DNA of 64,000 nucleotides, taken from NCBI GenBank assembly GCA_903833215.1, contig CAILEM010000080.1:26890-90889 (forward strand), written 5' to 3'. The position numbers and the translations under genes are program-made. Each line of letters opens with the position of its first letter. Within the stretch, counting starts at the first letter, position 1. This document shows, in pieces, positions 45,187 through 55,502 of the stretch. Below the pieces are notes generated by a model that did not search any database, was not told the DNA's origin, and saw nothing but the letters and a program-made list of their open reading frames with translations. Source of the stretch: an uncultured Armatimonadota bacterium. GTDB taxonomy: Bacteria; Armatimonadota; Fimbriimonadia; Fimbriimonadales; Fimbriimonadaceae.

Positions 45187-45915
45187 TCAAGCAAGCAGTT
45201 CTGAAATTTGCCTAATAATTCGGTCCGGCTTATACGGGGATTCCGGGGGCAGACCTCGACTCAAGTGGTCATTCCAAATTCCCTTGATCCCGTGCCTCTG
45301 CGGGGCCGCGACTTCCCACTCAAGATTATCACCCACCATCCAGGTTTCATGTGGCTCGACACCCAGCGTCGTCATCGCGTAGGTGTAGGCCCTTGATTCT
45401 GGCTTGCCAAAGCCCATTTCGCCCTCAATTTGGATGAGGTCGAAGCGATGGGCCAAGTCAAAACCCTCGACTTTCTTTCTCTGGACGTCCGCGGCCCCGT
45501 TCGTCACCAAAGCAAGCCTCACGTTTCTTCGTCTCAACTCATCGATCGTTTCAAGGGCACCTGGAAAGAACCGCGCTTGCGCGTCGCGGTGGTTGCTGAA
45601 CTCGGTGGCAAATTCTTTCGCTACTTCAGGAGTTAATGCAGGCGCAAACTCCCTCCATGCCGCGAAGATTTCTGAAACGATGAGAATCCGCGAGTCGAGC
45701 AGATTGAATCTCCAGGCTTTGTGCCGAACTTCATCCGCCCAGAACTCGACAAAAGCACGTTCAATTTCACATCCCGCTTTCTCCGGGGTCATCGAACCCA
45801 ATTCGGCCTTGTATTTCTCAGCGACGAGCGTCAGCGACTGTTGCCGGCTACCGAAAGAAAGAATCGTGTCGTCGAGGTCAAATAGGATCGCGGCGGGCAA
45901 AACTTCCACCCCCAA
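45187..45915 (-). CDS. HAD family hydrolase
   Basis: ILFDLDDTILSFGSRQQSL...LALVTNGAADVQRKKVE...MGFGKPESRAYTYAM...WMVGDNLEWEVAAPQRHGIKGIW. Confidence 0.92.
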   Translation of the reverse strand: MGVEVLPAAILFDLDDTILSFGSRQQSLTLVAEKYKAELGSMTPEKAGCEIERAFVEFWADEVRHKAWRFNLLDSRILIVSEIFAAWREFAPALTPEVAKEFATEFSNHRDAQARFFPGALETIDELRRRNVRLALVTNGAADVQRKKVEGFDLAHRFDLIQIEGEMGFGKPESRAYTYAMTTLGVEPHETWMVGDNLEWEVAAPQRHGIKGIWNDHLSRGLPPESPYKPDRIIRQISELLA

Positions 45916-45954
45916 AGGTTAGCATGAACACAACTCCGGTCACTGTAGGTGCGA

Positions 45955-46147
45955 GACGTGCCTTAATGTCAAACTGTTTTGGTATTTCAACAACCGCTGT
46001 AGCCGCCGGGTGGCCTGTACCGGCGTTCGGACCGTGCGCCAAGACCAAAAATGGGTTCAAGCCGCGAGTTGGTTGCGCGGCCCCAAACCATGCAGCGGCT
46101 ACAGAACAAGCCCATTCCGCCAAAACTGTTTGACATTAAGCCACGCC
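45955..46147. repeat. MITE-like element: about 28-bp inverted terminal repeats enclosing about 137 bp
   Basis: gacgtgccttaatgtcaaactgttttgg ... ccaaaactgtttgacattaagccacgcc; internal inverted ctgtagccgc / gcggctacag. Confidence 0.7.
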
Positions 46148-46153
46148 TTGCTC

Positions 46154-48724
46154 CTATACGGGACCTACTTTCGCATATCGTATGACTGCAGCGCCGGGCT
46201 GCTCGACCAGATTTACCGGCAAGCCAACTTCTGCCAACTCCTTTCCGCTGACCTCCTTGCCATCGCGATCGCTGGCGCCTTCAAGAACGGAAATCCGATA
46301 GCGAGCTTCGGGCAAAAGACCCCTCAACTTCAAACGAATTTGGGAATCTGGCGATTTCGGCCGCCGAAATGCTTGGACGACGCCGTCGTTCTTTTCGGGA
46401 CGATCGAATTGCCACGCGATCCAGTTGTCGTCTTGACGAGTACATGGAGTGAGCGGATAGTAGTCTCCGTAGTAATACGATCCCAGAGTTCGCCAATTCG
46501 CAATGAGTTTTCGGAGTTTGGGGTAATCGATGCCCTTTTCCCGGATGTCGATTCCGCTCCCTAAGCTTGGAGCAGCGTTACTCCAGAAGGCATAGGAATG
46601 AATCGGTGTCACCCCTCCACCATAGTAGGGTGCGGTCTCATCGGCGACGGTGCCAGTGCCGTGGAAGGGGAGCCACATCGAAATGCCGTAGGTCATACAT
46701 TGATGCCCAATCGGCTCGTAAGCGTAGTCACTCCGCCATAGCGGCACCGAACGGCGCATTGTCTCCAGATCATTCCTGCGCCCGCCTGAAGCGCAAGAAT
46801 CGATGAGCATATTTGGATGTCGCTTTCGTAGTTCGTCCCAATAGGCAAGGTAGCCGACGATGTGTTTGTTTTCGGTGATTCCTTGGCGATCGGGAGCATC
46901 GTTACCTCGCCAGAAAGACAGCGGGTCGATGTTGAAGTCTTGTCGATAGAGATCAATGCCGTTATCAATAAGGAGTTTGTCAACGTGCTCAACAAGCCAT
47001 TTCCAAGCGACTGGATTGCCAAGATTGAATAGGCTGTTGGAACCTGCCGCGTCTTTGTTGATCTGATCATACGGACGGAAAGTTTCAGAATTGGGAACCT
47101 TCCCGGGAGTCAGATAACCGTAGGTCCAAGCGACGTCGCGGGCACCATATTCCTTTGCAGCATCGTGGGCAATGCCGTCAGGACCCGTTAGGGTCGCTTG
47201 CAGACCTGTCGAGTCATAGGCGTAGTTTCCATTGCCGTTGCCCACAACGAAATCACAGACCTCACCGTTGCGCAGTTCGACCGTGTGGTCAGCCTCAACC
47301 CGCTTTCCAAGCCCTTCTAGCTGAATGAATGAGTCAAACACAGATTTGCCATTTACGAAGATGTGTACGTCCGTTGTCGTGAGGTTGTCGATTCCTTGGA
47401 AAACGCCCCGCACCTTGTAAGTACCCTCCTTAGGTGCAGTGAAGCGAACGACGCTGTACTCGCCCTTTGGCCCCGGGTGGAATGCAATCGACTTCGCATC
47501 CCAATGAATGCCGTTGTAGTCGATGGCGTGGTCGTTACGATTGAACACAACACAGGGTTCAGGTATGCCCAGTTGAGTGGATCGGCGCGATTCAAGCCCT
47601 GATAGGGGGCTGAGTAGCCATTCGGGGTGATTATCTGAAATCCAGGTGTTTGCAGCGACGCGTTCTGGCTCGAACCAAACGAGGGTCTTAACTCCCTTCG
47701 CGTGGCCATGATCACTAATGGGTTTGAATCCTTTTGGAAAACGCTTGCGATCGACTTCCCATGTGCCTACTTGCGGCCAGCCTTGATTTTGAACGTACCA
47801 ACCCGCGTCCATCCACCAGTAGTCCAGCTTTAGTCCTTCTTCGAGGTACCGGTCGATGTGCATGATCTGGTTTGCTTCATTTGCCCCGATCATTTCACCG
47901 TAAGCGCGGCCACTGGAGGCGAGAAGCATGGGAGTGGGAAGCTTTCCACCTGGCTTTGGCATGCCGTGGGCCATCATCCAGCGCCTCCATTGGTTCTGCC
48001 CCTTGATCCAGTCGCCCTGCCAATTCATCACCACCATCAGTGGGGTACGGACCTCTTCGCCAGGATGGAGCTTAAAGTGCGTCTGCTCTTGGCCAGCCCG
48101 AATCGCCAATTCGCGACTGCCGACTCGGGTGAAATCTGCTGCCCATTGGCCGGGCCACCCGACAACCACGATCTTGCCCTGATTGCCCCAGGCAAAATTG
48201 AAATACGACATGTCCGAATTAGTTGGCCTTCCGCCCGCGCCTCCAAAGTGAAGTTTTGTGTTTGCGGTCATTGACGTTTCGATGGGGCGGTAATCGTTGC
48301 CGTCAGCGGGCGAACCTACGTTGTGATGAAGGACAAAGTCATCACTTTCCGGGCAAGGAAACGACGACTCCATGGCCTGAAAGTTCTCAACGATCGGAGT
48401 ATCTTTGTGCGAAGTGTTTTTGAGGTAGACCGTCCACTCAATGGCAGGGAAGTCGGAGTAGCGGACTGCGACGCATCGGACTTCCAAACCGCTGGTTCGG
48501 TCGGTCCAAGTTGTTGTCTCTTGTTGCCGCAGTGAGTCCAGACTCCTGGTCCGCACTTTGCCGCTCCACTGAGGAAGAAGATCCGAAGATTTCTTTCCAT
48601 CAAACAGGAACGAAAATGAAGGCGCATCGACAGATGCGATTTTGCTCATCAATACACCTCCCATGGCGCTCGCGAGCGATGCAAAAGCGGTCAGGACGAG
48701 AGCAGAAAAGCGAAGTCTCCTCAC
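46154..48724 (-). CDS. GH36 alpha-galactosidase with an inserted NPCBM/CBM-like module
   Basis: LDYWWMDAGWY...KTLVWFEPERVAANTWISDNHPEWLL...LYRQDFNIDPLSFWR...NMLIDSCASGGRRNDLETMRRSVPLWRSDY. Confidence 0.9.
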   Translation of the reverse strand: MRRLRFSALVLTAFASLASAMGGVLMSKIASVDAPSFSFLFDGKKSSDLLPQWSGKVRTRSLDSLRQQETTTWTDRTSGLEVRCVAVRYSDFPAIEWTVYLKNTSHKDTPIVENFQAMESSFPCPESDDFVLHHNVGSPADGNDYRPIETSMTANTKLHFGGAGGRPTNSDMSYFNFAWGNQGKIVVVGWPGQWAADFTRVGSRELAIRAGQEQTHFKLHPGEEVRTPLMVVMNWQGDWIKGQNQWRRWMMAHGMPKPGGKLPTPMLLASSGRAYGEMIGANEANQIMHIDRYLEEGLKLDYWWMDAGWYVQNQGWPQVGTWEVDRKRFPKGFKPISDHGHAKGVKTLVWFEPERVAANTWISDNHPEWLLSPLSGLESRRSTQLGIPEPCVVFNRNDHAIDYNGIHWDAKSIAFHPGPKGEYSVVRFTAPKEGTYKVRGVFQGIDNLTTTDVHIFVNGKSVFDSFIQLEGLGKRVEADHTVELRNGEVCDFVVGNGNGNYAYDSTGLQATLTGPDGIAHDAAKEYGARDVAWTYGYLTPGKVPNSETFRPYDQINKDAAGSNSLFNLGNPVAWKWLVEHVDKLLIDNGIDLYRQDFNIDPLSFWRGNDAPDRQGITENKHIVGYLAYWDELRKRHPNMLIDSCASGGRRNDLETMRRSVPLWRSDYAYEPIGHQCMTYGISMWLPFHGTGTVADETAPYYGGGVTPIHSYAFWSNAAPSLGSGIDIREKGIDYPKLRKLIANWRTLGSYYYGDYYPLTPCTRQDDNWIAWQFDRPEKNDGVVQAFRRPKSPDSQIRLKLRGLLPEARYRISVLEGASDRDGKEVSGKELAEVGLPVNLVEQPGAAVIRYAKVGPV

Positions 48725-48749
48725 GACCGCAGATTACCAAGCTATTCGG

Positions 48750-50198
48750 CTATCCGCCGCCAGATTTTCCACCGGTCGTCGGTGGTGGGGGCGGCGGAAA
48801 AGTTTGTTTCTTGTCGTTCTTTGGGATTTCGTCGTCGCTTATATAAAGCGAGCCGTCCGCGTTGTTGCCTTCGATCGAGTCGTCGTCTTCTTTTGTTGAG
48901 ACGAGAATCCACTCGGCCCTCATGTGGTCTCCAAGTGAGTTCTTCATCAGAGCTTCGGGCTTCTTGTCAGTACTCAGGAGTTTGAGTGTCTCCAATTCGC
49001 CGTCATACAGTGCCTTTTGGGCCCAAACATGACGCCATTCATCATCCTTCAGCGCTTGACGTCCCTGTGGTGTGCCTGTGATTACGGCATGTCGACTGCC
49101 TTTGCCGTACCAATATTCAATCTGGCTGGAAACGACAACCAATGGGAATTCTCGAAAATTCTTGCTTGAGCGAATCTCGTCTTCCTTGGTCTTTTGCTCA
49201 TCTTTGCTTAGCGGCTTGTTGCCGTTGGTTGCAACGACTTGGTCGTAAGTCACAGCCTTGAAATCTGGGAGCTTCTCAATCTTCGGAGGATCGTCTTCTT
49301 GCGCCTTTGGCTTGACGTACATGAAGACGTGGCCAGAAAGCACAACTCGTTTCTCCTTTCGGTAGACCACGCAGCTATCGGCTTTGATGTCGGCTTTTCC
49401 TGAGTAGTAGTCGATACCGCCGGAAGCAGTCAGAACGTCGGTCTTTTGGTTGACCTGGACGGTCGGGGCGACAACAATCAACTCACCGTCGGTCGCGGTT
49501 GCGTTATCCCAAATGGTTGTGTCCGTCTTATTACCGAGAGATTTGACGTGGTTGCTCTTGATATCCCACTTCTTTGGCTTCTCCTGAGCATCGCCCTGAA
49601 ATCGGAGCGCTGCCATTCCTTTCCACTCAATCGGACCAGCGTCGACGGTGCCTGTCTTCATGTCGTAGATCAGCGCAGAGGCGACCACATCCCCATCATA
49701 GAGGCGGCCCTTTGCATCGCCTTTGATTTTTAACAAATTGGATTGATCCTCAAAGACCAAGCCGAGGGCGCTGATGTTAATGTCTTTATTGCGAACTTTG
49801 ACGCCGCCGGTCACGGTGACAGACTTGGTTTGGAAGTTCCAAACTGCGTTTTTGGCTGAGTAGTGAATCGGTCCCTGGTCGCCGGTGAATAGCCCGTTTT
49901 GGACTTCGTAAAGCGTTGCGGCCCGGCGGTCCCGACGGACATCAACCCGATCAGCGGTCGCACTTGAGGTTAGGGTGCCGCCTTTGAAGTCACGAAGCTC
50001 GACCGCATCCATGCGAATGCCAATCGATTCGTCAATGGGCTTGATGCTCTGCTTGTAAAGGCCAATAAATGGGTCCGTCGTTACAAATAGCCCGATGGCT
50101 CGGTAAAGATACGGGGCGGCGATAATCGCAAGCAAAGACAGCGCTCCGTTGCGGAGCACTGTCTTTCTCTTCTTTACTTTGATCGTACGGTCGTTCAT
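48750..50198 (-). CDS. LptC/OstA-like LPS-export periplasmic-domain protein
   Basis: IGIRMDAVELRDFKGGTLTSSATADRVDVRRDRRAATLYEVQNGLF...NFQTKSVTVTGGVKVRNKDINISALGLVFEDQSNLLKIKGDAKGRLYDGDV. Confidence 0.7.
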   Translation of the reverse strand: MNDRTIKVKKRKTVLRNGALSLLAIIAAPYLYRAIGLFVTTDPFIGLYKQSIKPIDESIGIRMDAVELRDFKGGTLTSSATADRVDVRRDRRAATLYEVQNGLFTGDQGPIHYSAKNAVWNFQTKSVTVTGGVKVRNKDINISALGLVFEDQSNLLKIKGDAKGRLYDGDVVASALIYDMKTGTVDAGPIEWKGMAALRFQGDAQEKPKKWDIKSNHVKSLGNKTDTTIWDNATATDGELIVVAPTVQVNQKTDVLTASGGIDYYSGKADIKADSCVVYRKEKRVVLSGHVFMYVKPKAQEDDPPKIEKLPDFKAVTYDQVVATNGNKPLSKDEQKTKEDEIRSSKNFREFPLVVVSSQIEYWYGKGSRHAVITGTPQGRQALKDDEWRHVWAQKALYDGELETLKLLSTDKKPEALMKNSLGDHMRAEWILVSTKEDDDSIEGNNADGSLYISDDEIPKNDKKQTFPPPPPPTTGGKSGGG

Positions 50199-50270
50199 GG
50201 CTTGTGGGGTCTACAGATGCATTAACAGGCACCCGTCCCGAATAGTGCCATTCGGACGGAACGACACTAC

Positions 50271-51632
50271 CTAGGGAACAGCGAACTGTCCGACCGAACT
50301 CAGACTCTGGTCGCCTGCACTGTCAAAGCCTACCAAAATGAAGTAGTAAGTTTTGCCGCCGGTAAGGGCGGGACCGTTGTATGTGAATGAGGTTCCCACC
50401 GAGTGATGGTTGGCGTTGTCCCAAATATCTTGCACTCCGATGTCAGGATACTGGTCGAATAGGAACAGTGCATAGCTTGTGGCACCGATGGCTGGTTGCC
50501 AGTTGAAGGTAGGCAAATTGGATGCCGTCACAGAGTCAACCGTGAGGGGCCCCAACGGAGTTGCGGTTACCGTGGCACTTAAATCACTCTCTCCACGAAT
50601 TCCATCGACGCTCGTGGTGACGGTGGTAACAGCGTACGTGTAGGTGGTGCCAGCCGAAAGGGTGCGATACATGTCCTCGTAAACCGAAGCGAGGGGGTCG
50701 GCGAGAAAGTCGATATTGACGGGATCTGCTACCGAGTCGGAACCGTAAATTCCAAAACCCAACAAAGAATTATTGGTGATCGGATTCCAAGCTACGTCAA
50801 TCTCAACTGGATTCCCAGAGGCAAGCTTTGTCATTCTCTTCGAGTTGGGAGTGCGAAGATGGCGTCGAGGGTTCACGATTGACTTTACAGCTTCAATCGC
50901 TTTTCGTAGTCGCGGTTGTGTCGTCGCTTCTCCCGGGGAAGTGTAAGCCACGGCTGTCAGACCTGTCGGCGGCGAAAGTGTCGTATTCACCTTCGGGGGC
51001 AGCGTGTAGTTCACGGTTTTGGATTGTCCGGCGGAAAATGTTTGGAAATCCGTCACGCCACCATATCCGAGGCCTGTAGCCTGAATGGTGTATGCGGTCC
51101 CTGCCAAAAGGCCGCTGATAAAGTAATTGCCCCTAGAGTCGGTAATGCCGTATGCACTGGTCATCAACTTGCCGGATGAGGGGATTGCGTAAACCTTAGC
51201 GCCCCCAAGTAAGTAACCGGCGGTGTCGCCAACATTTCCTTGAAGCGTCGCGAGCTGAGTCTCGGGATATACGGCAACGTTGAGGGTCATCGTCCGTTGA
51301 CCGGTGTTGATACGAGCCAGGTTCTGTCCAAAATAGGTGACACCCTTGCTCACGATTTGACACTGAATCAGATCGTCCTCTGCAGGAATTCCTTTGAGGA
51401 TGTAGGCACCGTTACTGTCTGAGAAAGTCTGTACTTGGTTTCGTGGTCCGCCATAGTCAAAAAAGACCTTGGCTCCTCGGACGATTTGTCCATTTTGGTC
51501 GAAAATGACTCCTGAGACAGAACCATAACCTGGGGAAACGTAGCCCCCACCACTATCTCCGCCGCAGCCAGCTATGGCCACACAAAACGCAGTCAACAAG
51601 GCCAATTTCTGTATCACGATGGGTTTACGCAT
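50271..51632 (-). CDS. Lipoprotein with carboxypeptidase-regulatory-like and FnIII-like domains
   Basis: LLTAFCVAIAGCGGDSGG (lipobox-like); VSGVIFDQNGQIVRGAKVFFDYGG. Confidence 0.7.
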   Translation of the reverse strand: MRKPIVIQKLALLTAFCVAIAGCGGDSGGGYVSPGYGSVSGVIFDQNGQIVRGAKVFFDYGGPRNQVQTFSDSNGAYILKGIPAEDDLIQCQIVSKGVTYFGQNLARINTGQRTMTLNVAVYPETQLATLQGNVGDTAGYLLGGAKVYAIPSSGKLMTSAYGITDSRGNYFISGLLAGTAYTIQATGLGYGGVTDFQTFSAGQSKTVNYTLPPKVNTTLSPPTGLTAVAYTSPGEATTQPRLRKAIEAVKSIVNPRRHLRTPNSKRMTKLASGNPVEIDVAWNPITNNSLLGFGIYGSDSVADPVNIDFLADPLASVYEDMYRTLSAGTTYTYAVTTVTTSVDGIRGESDLSATVTATPLGPLTVDSVTASNLPTFNWQPAIGATSYALFLFDQYPDIGVQDIWDNANHHSVGTSFTYNGPALTGGKTYYFILVGFDSAGDQSLSSVGQFAVP

Positions 51633-51694
51633 TTTCTCCGCTCCAGTTCATGGGAAACGCCCGGGTAGGGTTGTCTTTGCCTTATCTGTTGGGC

Positions 51695-52765
51695 TCAACC
51701 CCGAACGGTACTACGCACGAGCTCGATATTCAATTCCGCCAATTTTCGCATTTCGTCCCGCTTACGCTCGACAATTCGGCCATTGCGCTCGCGATCCTTT
51801 TGGAAACTGACAAATGTGTCAAACAACCGTTGGGCCGTCAACCCTTGGACGGACAATGGCGTCCCAAGATCCATCATTTTAGAAAACGCGGTGACTTTGG
51901 GGTCGTAGCTCACCATAAGCGGTGGAATCCCGACTGTAGCGGCGAGAATGCCTGCATGCAGTCGCATACCCACGATGCTATCCATTCTTAGCAAACGCTG
52001 CTGCAGCTGCATCGGTGTGGTGATCTTGCGAAGGTCAGGAATCTTGCCTCCTTGTCGCTTTGCGATTTCGGCAATAAGCGGACCATCCTCTTCGCGATCC
52101 ATCTCCATCAAAACCGGCATGGAACCGTTTTGGTAGAGAAGTCGGCAGAAGTCACCGAACAGACCGACAACATCGGTTTTCTTGTCGAGAGGCCGACATG
52201 AGATTCCGACCGACTTCATGTTTCCGACGTTAAAGCCTTGAACATCGTCGGTGAGTTGAACGGGGGGGAGCAAAAACGCCATATCCGCAGTCATGCGGGC
52301 GGACTTTCGCACTCCCAAATTCTTGAGGGCTTGAAGTGATTCTGGATCGCGGACCGAAATGATGTCTGCGTCGTTAAAAGCGGAGGCAGCCATTCGCTTT
52401 CCTAGAAAGCTATCGAGTGGGCCGACCCCTTGACCAAGAAGAAGCACCTTCTTTTTGGCTTTCTTGGCCATCGTGACGAGTTTTGAGTAGTAGCCAACGC
52501 TTCGCACGCTCGTGGAGTCTTGGAAGATGCTGCCACCGGGGAATATCAACGCATCACAACGCTCGATCGCTGTTTCAATCTGTTTGAAGTCTTTACGGTC
52601 GATGACGGAAAAGCCATAGAGCCTGTTGGTCTCTTCGGGCCTTCCGCTCATCGCGGTGATGTCATAGCCCGAATTCCCGAGTCCCTGAACAAACCCTAGC
52701 GCGATCGCGTCGTCGCCAAGGTTTCCACATCCGATATAGCCGGCGAGTAGTAAATGTCCTGCCAA
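51695..52765 (-). CDS. csaB: Polysaccharide pyruvyl transferase
   Basis: LAGYIGCGNLGDDAIALGFVQGLGNSGYDITAMSGRPEETNRLYGFSVIDRKDF...LLGQGVGPLDSFLGKRMAA...VGMRLHAGILAATVGIPPLMVSYDPKVTAF. Confidence 0.92.
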   Translation of the reverse strand: MAGHLLLAGYIGCGNLGDDAIALGFVQGLGNSGYDITAMSGRPEETNRLYGFSVIDRKDFKQIETAIERCDALIFPGGSIFQDSTSVRSVGYYSKLVTMAKKAKKKVLLLGQGVGPLDSFLGKRMAASAFNDADIISVRDPESLQALKNLGVRKSARMTADMAFLLPPVQLTDDVQGFNVGNMKSVGISCRPLDKKTDVVGLFGDFCRLLYQNGSMPVLMEMDREEDGPLIAEIAKRQGGKIPDLRKITTPMQLQQRLLRMDSIVGMRLHAGILAATVGIPPLMVSYDPKVTAFSKMMDLGTPLSVQGLTAQRLFDTFVSFQKDRERNGRIVERKRDEMRKLAELNIELVRSTVRG

Positions 52766-52769
52766 TAAA

Positions 52770-54704
52770 TTAAGCCTCGACCTTTGGAAGCAGTCTCAGA
52801 ATCATCGTCCAAAGTGCCAATCCGATAATACACCCCAAAACAGCTCCGAGCCCGATTCTTATGATGCTCAACACCACTGGGATGTGCAAATGGCACAGAG
52901 TGTTAACGATATCCGTCTGCCCCATCGATCCCACCATCATTGCGAGGGCAGCCCAACCCGCCAAGAGTTGCACTCGATTTTGCTCAAGTGTCGGCTCTTC
53001 CTCGCTGTCTGGGCGTCGTTGCGACTTAAGGAATCCGAGGAGACCGATACCGACAATCAGTAACGGATGCCCGATCATAAACTCCTTCGTGCGAGGTCGA
53101 ACATACATCACCTTGTCAAGAATTCCACGGAAGGCAATCTCGCCACCACTCGCGCTCGCCCCCGTATCGTTTCCAGTTCTGGCAATCATGAATCCGAGCA
53201 TTCCTAGGATCACAAAGCCGAGAACGATGGAACCCCAAGTGATCGGGCTCGCCAGAGTCTTCTTGATGTCACCGAGTCGAGACAAATAGAACACGCCTAC
53301 CGCAAGAATTGGCAAGAAAACAGAGATCTTTGTTCCTTTGAATTCATCCGCCTTGACGTAGAAGGGGAGACCATTGAGCATGCCCGCGACACACAATCCG
53401 CCTAAGAGGCTAAAGAGGCATATAAGGACAAACGTGGGTAAAGGCTGAAGCCATTTGGGCAACGGGAATTCCGGCAGTTCCTCGGCAACCATAAAACCAA
53501 GGAGAGGGAACGAAATCGAGGCAAAGAAGGCCATGGCGTGCTGGCCGATTCGGACGGCACACGCGAGGGCAAGTAATCCAATCAGACCTGCTCCGATCAG
53601 TCTCACCGTTCGGTTCGTGACAAACGTGGCGACGCAGAACCAGATGATAGGTGCGATGGCGAGCCCGAGAAGCACTTGGAGGAACCTCGGAATCGCGGGC
53701 TCCTTGTACGGCTTCGGCAATCCGATGGCTCCGCCTTCTTTCACGATCTGCTCATTGATCTTCTTGATGAAGAACGCCAACGATGAACTGGGCTCAGGCC
53801 CGGCGAGGCTGAACGGACGAATCAAGAGAATGCGCATGTTGCGCTCGCGGGACGCCTTGGCGAAGCGTTCTACCGCATCGGCAAAAGTCAGCTTATCGAG
53901 TTCGGCGATTTGTGCCGAGTGAAGCCGGATGACGTTGCCCGGGTCTGCCTCGACGATATTGACGTCCCCACCAATTTTCGCGAATTCGGGGGTCGCGTAG
54001 CTCATCGAATTGTCGTTGAGGGTCTTGATTGTGGTACGGATAGCATCCCTTCGGCCAATGACTTGATCACCTTCTGGCAAAAAGATGGTTGCGCCCATTT
54101 CGTGAGCCCATTCCAAAGTTTGCCTCACACCTTTCTCGCTGACGCCGGGAGGATTTGCGCATCGGGCAATGATGAGGAGTCCGTTTCGCTTGGCGACATC
54201 CACCTGTTGAGGATCAAGCCCAATCGGGGTCGTACGGATCAGCATCGGTGAAACCGGCGGCAAATCGAGGATGTAAGGTTCTCGGCCCTTGAGCCGATTT
54301 GCGAGGCTTTGAAATCGGTTTCGCAATCCGCGTTCGGCACGGGGAACCTGACTGGTATCGGAAAATGTCAGGATCGACATTGGCTCCATGTGTGGCTTAG
54401 AACCCGTGGTCACTGGCCAAGCGGTGGACTGTAGCGTAGCTTGGCCCTTGGCAAGCAATTCTCCTACAGTGCCTTCCGACATGACAACCGCATTCACGCC
54501 TTGTGCCTTAAGGTCGATCAATGCCTTGTCGATAGAAATCCCTTGAGCGGAAGCCAATGACTCGAGGTTTTCAAATTCGACAGCGAGCGATGTCGCTCGA
54601 TTTTCGGACTCGACCTGATATCGCTTGTAAACAGAATAGGAAGCGATCAGGGCAGAAAGCACAACTGATCCAATCAGCCATAACGGTAGTTTTGGTTTTG
54701 TCAT
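52770..54704 (-). CDS. DUF5693-like multi-pass membrane protein, adjacent to csaB
   Basis: IDKALIDLKAQGVNAVVMSEGTVGELLAKGQATL...NGLLIIARCANPPGVSEKGVRQTLEWAHEMGATIFLPEGDQVIG plus multiple TM segments. Confidence 0.75.
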   Translation of the reverse strand: MTKPKLPLWLIGSVVLSALIASYSVYKRYQVESENRATSLAVEFENLESLASAQGISIDKALIDLKAQGVNAVVMSEGTVGELLAKGQATLQSTAWPVTTGSKPHMEPMSILTFSDTSQVPRAERGLRNRFQSLANRLKGREPYILDLPPVSPMLIRTTPIGLDPQQVDVAKRNGLLIIARCANPPGVSEKGVRQTLEWAHEMGATIFLPEGDQVIGRRDAIRTTIKTLNDNSMSYATPEFAKIGGDVNIVEADPGNVIRLHSAQIAELDKLTFADAVERFAKASRERNMRILLIRPFSLAGPEPSSSLAFFIKKINEQIVKEGGAIGLPKPYKEPAIPRFLQVLLGLAIAPIIWFCVATFVTNRTVRLIGAGLIGLLALACAVRIGQHAMAFFASISFPLLGFMVAEELPEFPLPKWLQPLPTFVLICLFSLLGGLCVAGMLNGLPFYVKADEFKGTKISVFLPILAVGVFYLSRLGDIKKTLASPITWGSIVLGFVILGMLGFMIARTGNDTGASASGGEIAFRGILDKVMYVRPRTKEFMIGHPLLIVGIGLLGFLKSQRRPDSEEEPTLEQNRVQLLAGWAALAMMVGSMGQTDIVNTLCHLHIPVVLSIIRIGLGAVLGCIIGLALWTMILRLLPKVEA

Positions 54705-54738
54705 AAACGTTTTCGTGATTCAGGCTCTGCCCCAGATC

Positions 54739-55434
54739 TTACGCAAGTTCCTGTTCAGATTTGCGTCTTTTCAAGACGGATGAAGGTCCTCCCATGACAA
54801 GCACGGTTAGCATTCCCGCAAGAAATCCGCCTACATGAGCCCAATTCGCCACTCCATTCTGCGGCACGAATACCTGCCAACAGAACCACACGCCAAAAAG
54901 TATCCACGCCCGAACGGCGAAAGACAAAAAAAGTAAGGGTGGAAACACCATTTGAATCTTGTTTCCGGGAAAAAGGAGGAAATATGCACCCAGCACCCCT
55001 CCGATGGCACCTGAAGCGCCCAATGTTGGCGCAGCAGACATGGGATCAACGTAAATTTGTGCCGTTGCCGCTGCCAACCCCCATGCCATGTAGTAAATGG
55101 CGAAACGCGCTCCTCCAATCGCTTCCTCGACTCCTGGGCCAAAGACAAGTAGAAAGATGATGTTTCCAACAACGTGAGACAGACTCGCGTGCATGAACAT
55201 CGAGGTGAGAACCGTTACAAGTGCGAACAGATTGCCGTTGGGGTCGTGCCGAACGATGGCTTTGAGCGAATCCATGACCTCGACCGGCCGCATCGCCAAG
55301 TCAGCGAACACAACATTGGGTCCGAAAATCTGTCCTTTTCGATCCCAAACATAGATGATCAAGTTGAGCGCAACGAGAGTCAAAGTAAGGACCGGAATCG
55401 AATCCCTTCTTTGATTGTCTCGCAACGGAATCAT
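54739..55434 (-). CDS. Rhomboid family intramembrane serine protease
   Basis: MIPLRDNQRRDSIPVLTLTLVALNLIIYV...FMHASLSHVVGNIIFLLVFG...LGASGAIGGVLGAYF...WAHVGGFLAGML. Confidence 0.93.
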   Translation of the reverse strand: MIPLRDNQRRDSIPVLTLTLVALNLIIYVWDRKGQIFGPNVVFADLAMRPVEVMDSLKAIVRHDPNGNLFALVTVLTSMFMHASLSHVVGNIIFLLVFGPGVEEAIGGARFAIYYMAWGLAAATAQIYVDPMSAAPTLGASGAIGGVLGAYFLLFPGNKIQMVFPPLLFLSFAVRAWILFGVWFCWQVFVPQNGVANWAHVGGFLAGMLTVLVMGGPSSVLKRRKSEQELA

Positions 55435-55502
55435 GTCACGGTGAGTCTACCGGTGGCTCTCCCTTATCCTCGCCGAACTTCAGGAGGAAACGTGGTTCCT
55501 TA

